In this document: positions 55,101 through 64,000 of the stretch, in pieces
Layout of the letters: every line of letters starts with the position of its first letter
Position numbering within the stretch: the stretch's first letter is position 1
Assembly (NCBI RefSeq): GCF_901933205.1
Contig: NC_044597.1
Location: forward strand, 3,088,126-3,152,125
Length of the DNA: 64,000 nucleotides
Direction: 5' to 3'
Source: Camarhynchus parvulus
Lineage: Eukaryota; Chordata; Aves; Passeriformes; Thraupidae
Notes under the pieces: model-generated
Seen by the model: only the letters and a program-made list of their open reading frames with translations
Database searches by the model: none
What the model was told of the DNA's origin: nothing
Translations under genes and position numbers: made by a program

Positions 55101-58100
55101 CGCGGCTGCCGGGGCTTGTCGGGCAGCCCGCGCCATCTGCGCCGCCTGTTCCCAGCCACTCCTCGGGCCTCCTTCCCAGACCAGGAGCTTCTGGCGGGGT
55201 GGAGACGGAATGCTCGGTGTTTTCCCGATATCCCACGCTTGGCTGAGCAGACCTGCGAGGGGGTGATGGTGGCAGTGCCCTCCGGGGGGCTGCCCTGCTG
55301 CTGGGGCACAGACCCCATGGAGGGGTGTGCTGGGGGTCCCGTGTGGCTTTTTGGGGTAGGGGGCTGGATGGAAAGCGTTCTTCTGTGTGTGGGGAGAGAC
55401 CTTTGGCTGCTGGCAGAGCTGCTGTAATCGCGGTGACGCGCGGGCAGAGCCCTGGTGACAAATCATTAACTTGCTCCGACAGGCCGGGTGCTGACGGCTG
55501 TGGGTGATAATTTCTTGTGAAGCGTCTGAACTTTGCAGCTGTAATGCAACTGGATGGAGAAATTAAGCCGGGGCTCAGCACCTCTGTGCCCCTCCTCGCT
55601 GCCCCAGCTCCTATGGCAGGGCCAGGTGGCAATCCCTGTGTCCTGGGCACTGTGGCTGGAGCTGGGAACAGCCAGCAAGGTCCAGAGCCGGCAATTACAG
55701 TGTTCTTAAAGAACAACTTGTTCTTTGTGCTCATTGAAACAAAAGAATGGTTTTTGGTTTTTTTATCCAGATGGAGTAATTGTGATTAATCTCACCATGC
55801 CAGTTCTCCTTTCCATGGACAAGTGGCAAATTCCCATCTTTCCTGGACATGATTCTAATGAGATTAGCAAAGTATGAGGAGATGAGCCCATGTGGGTCCT
55901 CCTGATCCTGGTGTCGCTGCAGGTGGAGGTGTCTGTGCCAACAACCAGTGATGTGGGGAGGAGGATGTGCTGCCAGAGACCCCACAGTGGGTCTTGGGCA
56001 GGTGGATGTCCCTGGAAAAGCCTTCCCTGGGCTGAGGGTCCTGCTGTGGGCCCTGCCCCTGCACAGGAGCCGGGTGTGGGTGTCACGCTCAGTGCTGTGC
56101 GTGCGCTTGCAGCGGGAGAGCACTTGATGGATAATACTGTGTTGGTTTGTGATGTGAAGTGCCAAAACATCACAGCCTGGGCCTGGCATGTGCTGGAGCT
56201 GTCAGGAGCTGTTAATTCAGGTGCAGGCGAGGCATTTCGGGGACACGGTCTGGGTTGATGGAGAGCATCAGCTGAGCGCTGCAGGTCGTGGCACAGTTGC
56301 CACCTTCTGGGGCTGCTTTGCTGCCAGAGCCTGGTCTGGTGCTCAGGGGGATGCAACACCCCCAGCAAGAGGAGCTGGAGCTTTGCATGAGGCATTCAGC
56401 AGCTCAAATATAACAAAATCACAGTAGCTGAAATATAAATAAGGTTTGGAGCCTGGATCTGAAGCTCCTGCACCCTGCTGCCTTTCCTGAGTGCCCAGAG
56501 CTGGCGGGGCAGCCAGGAGCCATTCTGGACCAGGGTACATCCCTACACAAAGGCCATGGGCTCCTTTGTGTGCAAGGCCAGGCCGGTGGTTTTGCCTGCT
56601 CTAACGAGAGGCTGATCCCCCGCCGCTGTCTACTCCTCATTAAACTTCAAGCTGCTCTCATTCTCCTTTGAATTCTTCCACTCATCTTCCCTGTAAAGCC
56701 CCATTGAAAGGGCTCCTGGTGCTGGGATCTGACTCCAACGCTTCCCATTGATGCTGGTGAGGTCTTGACAAGCTCCTTTCTCTGCCTGCTCCCGCTGTGT
56801 GTTCCTGAGGATCCTCTTCAAAACCACTGAAGCTTTTGTGCCGCGGCTGCGGGGCCTTCGTTAGCGGCTGCCTCAGCTCTGTCAGCCCTTGGTGTCACTT
56901 CAGAGCACCTTGGGGCAGGGGCAGGGTGCTGGGGGACTTCAAGGTGCACTCTCATAGGGCTCTGGGTGCCCTTGTCTGTGGGAAGACCTTGTGCTGTGGC
57001 TGCCCACGGCTGTCTGGGTTGCTAATCCCTGGCTGCTTCAGGGAGGGGGGGACCGGAGATGGCTTGTGTGTAGTGTAAGTGCTTCTAAAATAGAGTCTTT
57101 TCTTGTGCTGCATTTATTGAACTGCCTTAACTGCCTCTTCCCTTCCCTTAAAAGCCTTGGCCACTGTAATTGCAGCCACTCGCACGCTCCCCAGCACCGA
57201 GCTCAGCCTCTGCCATGCTGGGGCTGCATGAGGGGCCCCCCCAGCACTGTTGAGCAAGGGTGGGGCTCTGTGGAGCACCCACACTGCTCCATGCTGGGCT
57301 GAGGGCAGGCTGGACCTGCATGTGGTGGGCTCAGGCTGCCCCTCACATCCCCTGACCCTCAGACCCAGTGCCTGGAGCTTGTGAGGGTGCCCTGTGCCCC
57401 CCACCTGCTCCCTTTGGGGTGACCCCACACTGGGGATCACATCTGCTCACCCCAGGGGCTGCTGCTCGCCGAGAAGCCCCCGAGCAGTGGATATTTCTGC
57501 ATGAAGCAGCACTCACTGCTTTCCTGCTGCTGCTCTGGGCAGCTCAGCCCTGTCTGCCGGCTGTGTCCTGCCTGGTGAGGCTGAAGGCTTCCCAGCAGCT
57601 GGTGAGAAGGGCTAGCCAGGCCTGGGGCTGCATGTTTGCCAGAGACTTCCTCTGCAGACGGTGTCCCGGGGGGCTGTGCTGCTTGGCCGGTGATCAAATG
57701 GCTCCGGGGGCGGATGAGCTGCTGGCCGGTGCCCGACAGCCTGCGGGAGCTTCCTCTGCCTTCCTGGCTGAGGGAAGTGGTGGGAGAGGGATTAACCTCT
57801 TCCTGGCAGTGCCCTGCTTGACTGACTGAAGGCCCTGCCTGTCCTGCCTCCCATGGCTGAGGCCCCTCGGGTGTCTTGGCCCCTTCCCCGTTGTGGTGCA
57901 GTTGTAGGCTGGGGGTTCTCCCCAAACCTGTTGTGCCCCTCTGAGCAGTCCCCCACAGCTGCCTCACTGATTCCTGGGGGATTTCTCGCTGTTCCGAGGA
58001 GCAAACCCTGTTTCCTTGGGGTCTAGGCTTGTGTGGAGTGGGGCTCTGGTGAGCCTGGTGGGTTCGTTCTGCCCTCACCGTTCTCCCCTTCCCACTCCAC

Positions 58101-60903
58101 CAGTTTGCTGGGGGAGGTAAGGGCTGCCCACAGGCCTGATGTGAGAGGGCTGGAGCCCACCCAAACATGCCCCTTGCTCGTGGCTGACCCTTCAGTGTGG
58201 GTATTGTCACATGTGCCCCAAATAACACCCTGCACTAGGATCCTTTCCTGCTACAGCACTTCCCTAGAAACACTGCCAGGAAACGGCTCCTGAACCCAGG
58301 GGTAACCTGCACCCTGGTGCCCCTCTCCTGCTGATCCTGCTGAGGAGGAGAGAGGACACCCGAGGACAGAGCCAGGCTGTGGAGGATGGGGGAGAAGCTT
58401 GTGTCAGTGTCTGCCCCTCATGGAGTGATGAGCAGGGCACGCTTGACACAGGGCTCAGAAAATGTCACTGCTCACAGCAGGAGTGTCTGGCATTTGCTCC
58501 ACTGGCCCTGTCACCTCGGGTGCTGCTGGCCTTGCTGGCCCCTGTGGCCATGAGCAAATGCTGTTGGGGGGATGCTCAGGGGAAGGACAGGTGCCTGTGT
58601 CTCTTCTGTGGGGCCCCTGGTCCTGCTCTCCTGCTTGGAGCTCGTCTGGGGCAGCTCGTGTCAGAGCTCGAGGAGCTGTGCTGGCTTTTGATGTCCCTGG
58701 GTGCTGTGGTGCAGACAGAAGGGGTGGCTCATGCATAATGCAGGGCTCTGTACGGTGTCTGAGCCCAGCTCCCGGAGGTTTGGAAAATTAAGTGCCTGTC
58801 TGATGCCTCTAAATTGTGGAGTGGATGTCACTGTTCAACAGTGGTGCAGCAGCATCAGCCCTTTCCAGATCTGTCAGCTGCTGCCTGGGGTCCCTGCCCT
58901 GGCTGTGTGCTCTGCACTGCCCTCAGCTCTGCTCTCCCCTGCCCACCTTGTCCAGGGCAGCTTTCCCGTGTTTGCCTGGGCTGTTGTGGCCTTGCTGTGC
59001 AGGTGGGATGGTGCCAGCTCACCCAGCACCGCGGTGCTGTGCCCTGCCAGTGCCACAGAGCCTCTCCTGCCTGCCTCCTCCACACTTCATAAGGCACGAC
59101 TGTTGCTTCTCTCGAGTTTCCCAACACAATTTAGAGACTGCCGCCGCGGCCGGGATGACCCAGCTGAAGGACCCGCCCTCCCAAATACCAACGCGGGCGC
59201 GGGTGTGCGGCACTCCCAGCTCCGCTCCGGGGCTCTCACGGCCCATCCCCGCTGCCACGCGGGGTGGGGAGCAGAGCTGGGTCTCCTCTGGCCCCTGGCA
59301 CCGTGTGTCACACACCGTCCTGCCCCACTGCTCAGGCACCGCAGCTCTGCCTCCGCCGCCCTCCATTAGCGGCTCCTCCGTTTCCTGACCACCGTGCGTG
59401 ATGCACAGCCCATTATAGCCGCTCTCAGTCTGCCGGTGCTGCTTGACAGCTCAAAAAATATCGCATTGGCAGGAGCAGCGCCCTGCCGCGGCTCCGGGAA
59501 GGCGGTGGGACCGGGGCTGGGCGTTGCGGGATGGCCCTACCGGGGGGGACACGCGTGGGGGGCTCTGTTCCCATCTGCGAATGAGGGCTCGGGGTTCCTC
59601 CCCGTGCAGAGGGTTTGGAATTGCTCCCTGTGCAGAGGGTTTGGGGTTCCTCCCTGTGCAGAGGGCTCGGGGTTCCTCCCTTCAGCTGGCGGATGCTCCT
59701 TGGGAGCAGCCGGCAGCGCCGGACGAGCCGCGCCAAGCCCGAGCGCGCCGTGCCCCGCGGAGCCGCGTCCTCGGCCACCACCCGACGCCCTGACTCAGCC
59801 TCGGGCCTGGCGGGGGGCTCAGCTCCGTGTTCTCGCTCCCCCGGGAGGGTTCTGGGGCCCGGGCTGCCGCCCCAGCCCGGCCGGTCCCTGCGGGTCCCGC
59901 GCGGTGCTGGCGGCTGGAGCGGAGCCAGGGATGCGCGGCTGCCCCGATGCAGCCCGGCGCAGGAATCGGGGCTGGTGCAGGTGGTAATTAGGGTGTTTGG
60001 AATGGGTGCTGCTGCTGCTGCTCCCTTCGCTGCTTATCGCCTCTGAAACTCTGACTCATTCCACTCCTGCGCGGCCGGGAAGGGATAGGAATGCTGGGTG
60101 ATGGGTCAGCGGAGGGCTGGGCGGGTGCTGCCTCCATCCCTCCTTCCCTGACTGCCTCCAACCCTCCCTTCCCGCCTGCCTCCATCCCTCCTGGTCGTGC
60201 CGGGGGCCTGGATGCAGGGCTGGTGACTCACAGCCCTGAGTGAGCTCAGGCATTAATCCATGAGCCATCCTCCCTCCTCCTGTATCTCCAAATTAAAGAC
60301 AAGGAAATCCCAGCCCTGCTCCCAGCAGCCTTGGCTGGTTTGTCCTGAGTGTTGGGATGTGCCGGGCTGCCCTGTCCTGGCACTGAGTGGGGAGTGCCCG
60401 GCCCACATTGTGGGCGCCTGTGGGAGAGCTGAGCCAGTGGCTTTGCCTGCCTATTTTTAGGTGCTTTAGGAGTGTCCCAGGAAGCTTCTAAAAAAGTTCA
60501 TTTTATGCTTGGAGCTCCAGCCATATGGAGCTTGGAGCTCCTGGCATGTCCCCAGCTCTTTGCAGGTTGTGTCTCTGGAAAGGGTCTTAAAAAAGCTCAT
60601 GGGACCCTGGAGATGGTGCTGGGCAGAGCCTGCCCCACCTTGGCCGTGGCAGTGGTGAGACACAGCTCTGCGAGACGCAGCTGCCGTTCATGTCTGAACA
60701 CGAGCAGCAAAGTGCTGAGCTTTGGGTTCGTCATCGCGGTGCCGCCTTTCATCTCCAGTGGGGGAGGAGGGCAGATAGGGATCGGCTCCATCTGCGCAGG
60801 GCTGGCTGCTGAGCGGGGCCTGCTGTGCCATTGGGACCAGGAGAGGGGCAGGAGGGTCCTGAGGCTACCTGGAGGTGTAACATCTGCCCTGCCCACCCCG
60901 CAG
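52167..60903 (+). other. JUP intron 1 (rest)
   Basis: About 8.7 kb of mostly unique, GC-rich sequence with AT-rich islands near 52855-52970, 54450-54545, 55500-55560 and 55690-55870. These look like candidate regulatory elements. No coding exon or interspersed repeat was recognised. Confidence 0.5.
55701..55724. promoter_or_regulatory. Overlapping glucocorticoid-type response element half-sites
   Basis: AGAACA-ACT-TGTTCT (55710-55724) is a perfect 3-spaced inverted repeat of the GR/AR/PR half-site. It overlaps TGTTCT-TAA-AGAACA (55701-55715). Function is inferred from motif only. Confidence 0.6.
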
Positions 60904-60910
60904 AGCAGCC

Positions 60911-63802
60911 ATGGAGGTGATGAACATGATGGAGCAGCCGATCAAGGTGACGGAGTGGCAGCAGACCTACACCTACGACTCCGGCATCCACTCCGGTGTC
61001 AACACACAGGTGCCCTCGGTCAGCAGCAAGTGCCTGGGGGATGATGACGAGATGTATGGGAAGCAGTACACCATCAAGAAGACAACCACCACGAGTTACT
61101 GCCAGGGAGGGAGCCAGAGCCAGAGCCAAGCACAAGGTAAGGGGCTGTGAGGCCTGGCAAATCCGCAGGCTCAGCTGCTCAGCTCCTGCCTTCCTCTTCC
61201 TCCCCCGCAGCCACGCTGCTTCTGGGTACTCCTCCATGCTGGCTTCCACACCCTGGGAGTTGTTGCTGCCTAAAATATGCTTCCTCCTGTCCTCCTCCCC
61301 AGCACTGAGAGGCTCTGGCGCAGGGGCGGCGCGTGGTCAGCCCGCGCTGCAGCTGAGCTGCGCGCACATCCGAGCGTGCCAGCGGGTTGGCTCGAGATGG
61401 GAACAGCTGATCCCATCCCACGGATCTGCCACCTGCTCCACTGCCTGTCTGCCTGCTGGGAAACCTGTCCCACTGTGGCTGCCAGAGCTGCCAGCGTGTG
61501 CCATAGCGCCGTGCCAGTGCCACGGCTTCTCCCGCTGAGGCGAGGACGATGTGGAGCCACAGCCTGGGGTGAAGGAGATGCTTCCCCCAGCTCTATCCCC
61601 TCAAAGAGACTGGTTTGCTCTGCTTGGCTCTGCAGTTCCCTGTCAGCAGCAGGTTTATTGACAGCTCCCATGGGAACCAGAGCTCCCTACAGGACCCTGT
61701 GCTGTCCTTGTGGTGCAGAGGTGGGGACCATGGGTGGCTACCACAGTATCACGGCTCAGCATCCTCCATGGGCAAGGCCTCAGTGTTCTCCTTTTTTCCA
61801 GTGCCAGCTAGTCCCAAGTTGCAAATATCCTTAATTTTTTAATTAATGGGCCTTGTGTGACAACTGCCCCATCATGCTGCCTAATTGAGTGTTGTCTTAT
61901 CTCTGTGCTGCCGGATCTGTTTACGCTTTGAAGCTCCAGCTCTGCGCAGAACGCGCGGGGACTGCTGATGTGGCCGGTGTCTCTGCGCTAAGCTGTTGCT
62001 CATCTCGTTGGGTTTGGGAAGCAGGGCTGGGAGCGCTCCTTGGAGAGAGGCTCACGCTGCCTCCCTGTCCCCCCCTGCAGCGGACATGGAGGCTCAGCTG
62101 GCCATGACCCGTGCCCAGCGTGTCCGGGCTGCCATGTACCCCGAGACGGTGGAGGACCGCTCGCTTCTCATCACCACCCAGCTGGAGGGGCAGCAGACCA
62201 ACGTGCAGCGCCTGGCAGAGCCCTCCCAGATGCTGAAGTCAGCCATCGTGCACCTTATCAACTACCAGGATGATGCTGAGCTGGCCACACGTGCCATCCC
62301 AGAGCTCACCAAGCTGCTCAACGACGAGGACCCGGTAAGGAGCTGTGTTTGCTGTGTTTGTCCCTTCAGCTGCTGCACTGATGTGTGGTGGAGTTCACAG
62401 GGGTCCCAGGGTAAGGGAAGAGATGAGAATCTTGACTCCATGTTTCAGAAGGCTGATTTATTATTTTGTGATATATATTACATTAAAAGAAAGTGATATA
62501 TTAAAACTATACTAAAGAATAGAAGAAAGGATTTCATCAGAAGGCTAGCAAGGAAAAGAATGGAATGATAATAAAATCTTGTGACTGCTCACAGCCTCGA
62601 CACAGGTGGCTGTCATTGGTCATCAAGTAAGAACAATTTCTCATGCTGGGTAAACAATTCTCCAAATCACATTCCAAAGCAGCAAAACATGGAGAAGCTG
62701 AAGCTTCTCAGCTTCTCGGGAGAAAAGATCCTGACAAAGGGATTTTTCATAAAATGTGTCTGTGACACTGATGGGCTCCTGTCCCTGTGGGGCTCTGTGG
62801 TCATGTCTGTCTCCTTCCTCTTGGCCAAACTCCTGCTTGCCTCTGCCCTGCTCCAGGACTGAGCCCACCCTGCCCAGCCACGTCACCTCACCCCCTGTCC
62901 TTGCTGTGGGACCCCTTCCCACACGCCAGTTCCTCTCCTATTGGAATAACTACTAATATAGCTGGATGTGCCTGGGCTTGTCTGGCCCTTGCTGCTTGAC
63001 CGAAAGGCTGCAACTGTGCTGATTTCACCTCAGAGACACCATTGGCTAAGCTGGATGCTGCAGCTGGGTGCTTGGAGACAAGTGATTTGGAGAATTGTTT
63101 ACCCAGACATGCAGGAGCTCAGGTTTACCTCTGGTGGAGAAGCTTTAAGGCGATGGTGAAGGAAAGGAGTCGGTTCTGATGGAGGGTTTGGATCCAGAGC
63201 TTTATTGTGGCCCACAGGCCTCTGAATGCAGCACCAGCTCCAACAGAACTCCCTGAGCCCGTGGTTGCTGCTCCTTTGAACCCTGGGGAGAGGGGCAGGG
63301 AAGGAACACAGGGGACCACCAACCAGGTACAGGAGAGGTCTCAAGAGATAAATGACACCTGGATGGCCCAATGCCCCTCCAGGGGTAGAGGGCATCCTTG
63401 AATCTCCCAATCACTCGATGCCCTTCTGGAATGCCAGGACTGACAGACAGCGCTGGGAGGGGAAAGGAGAGGTGACTGACACACCTGGGGAAGGAACCTT
63501 CAGGGAGAAACCCGGGGTATCTGAGGCAAACCACGACATCACACCGCAAGCCTCTCCCTCCAGGTGGTTGTCAGCAAGGCAGCCATGATCGTGAACCAGC
63601 TGTCCAAGAAGGAGGCGTCGCGCCGCGCGCTGATGCAGTCGCCGCAGATCGTGGCGGCCGTGGTGCGCACCATGCAGAGCACCAGCGACCTGGACACCGC
63701 CCGCTGCACCACCAGCATCCTGCACAACCTCTCCCACCACCGCGAGGGCCTGCTCTCCATCTTCAAGTCGGGTGGCATCCCAGCCCTCGTCAGGATGCTG
63801 AG
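60911..63802 (+). CDS. JUP: Junction plakoglobin (gamma-catenin), N-terminal 239 residues
   Basis: Armadillo protein of desmosomes and adherens junctions, linking cadherins to desmoplakin or alpha-catenin, and a beta-catenin paralogue. Coding exons in the window: 60911-61136 (exon from 60904), 62081-62334, 63564-63802. The reading frame continues past the window. The N terminus [20 protein letters not shown] separates it from beta-catenin. YDSGIHSG is the conserved DSGxxS phosphodegron of the catenins. The alpha-catenin-binding and first armadillo segments follow ([40 protein letters not shown]). The intron 62335-63563 holds two LTRs. The next exon is not in the window. Confidence 0.95.
62384..62767 (-). 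mobile_element. Solo LTR, main family, copy 9
   Basis: A 384 bp LTR from TGTGGTGG to GTGACA (plus strand) with exact 6-bp duplication CTGATG (62378-62383 and 62768-62773). It is antisense to JUP and starts 50 nt after the exon end at 62334. Confidence 0.92.
62934..63543 (-). mobile_element. LTR-like element, second family, copy B (JUP intron)
   Basis: Matches 26751-27470 in reverse. In its own sense it begins TGTGATGTCGTGGTTTGCCT at 63543, has AATAAAG and ends near CCAATAGGA. It lacks the internal ~40 bp repeats of copy A. It is antisense to JUP and stops exactly 20 nt before the exon at 63564. No target duplication was found. Confidence 0.8.
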
Positions 63803-64000
63803 GTACCTGGTGGTGTAAAGCCTTTTGATGGGTTTGGGGTGTCCTGGGTAGCACAGTCCTGTTTGGGACTGTACTGTTTGAGACTGCCTGAGCTCCCAAG
63901 CAGTTCTCAGCTGCAGGCAACCTTAGCAAGCTTAAGTGAGATCAGCTCTTTAGTGATTATCAGCTCATTGTGATTTCTGCTCTTCAGCTTGCTAGGTGCC
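63803..64000 (+). other. JUP intron, runs off the window
   Basis: Unique sequence after the gtacct donor; no exon recognised. Confidence 0.6.

Noticed and set aside
63979..64000. Next JUP exon after cttcag at the right edge
   Set aside because: The following bases do not continue the plakoglobin sequence in phase.

Overview
This is an animal nuclear window with short, spliced, high-GC genes. The seven genes and their order, CR1 LINE debris and abundant short solo LTRs point to a bird, most likely a songbird. Species was not determined. No prokaryotic, plasmid or organellar sequence was seen.

Layout, left to right: ACLY (+, last 23 coding exons; the gene begins before base 1); KLHL11 (+, two coding exons); KLHL10 (-, five coding exons, tail-to-tail with KLHL11); NT5C3B (+, nine coding exons, head-to-head with KLHL10); FKBP10 (-, ten coding exons, tail-to-tail with NT5C3B); P3H4 (+, at least seven coding exons, head-to-head with FKBP10); and JUP (+, probable non-coding exon 1, a ~9 kb first intron, then the first three coding exons; the gene runs off the right edge). 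This matches the mammalian block ACLY-KLHL11-KLHL10-NT5C3B-FKBP10-P3H4-JUP, read in the opposite direction. Exon limits were set by reading splice sites, keeping phase and matching remembered protein families; no alignment was run.

Functionally the block is mixed: acetyl-CoA supply (ACLY), two CUL3 ligase adaptors (KLHL11, KLHL10), m7GMP/CMP dephosphorylation (NT5C3B), two ER collagen-maturation factors sharing one intergenic promoter region (FKBP10, P3H4), and a desmosome/adherens-junction armadillo protein (JUP).

The non-coding sequence is the unusual part. Nine copies of one ~380 bp LTR family lie in introns, eight with exact or near-exact 6-bp target duplications. All nine are antisense to their host gene. 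Two copies of a second LTR-like family each stop exactly 20 nt before a 3' splice site in two different genes. In four genes (ACLY, NT5C3B, FKBP10, JUP) a minisatellite begins at an exon/5'-splice-site junction and multiplies the donor; in FKBP10 one copied donor is in frame. KLHL10 shows a related duplication around its stop codon. JUP intron 1 holds overlapping perfect glucocorticoid-type palindromes.
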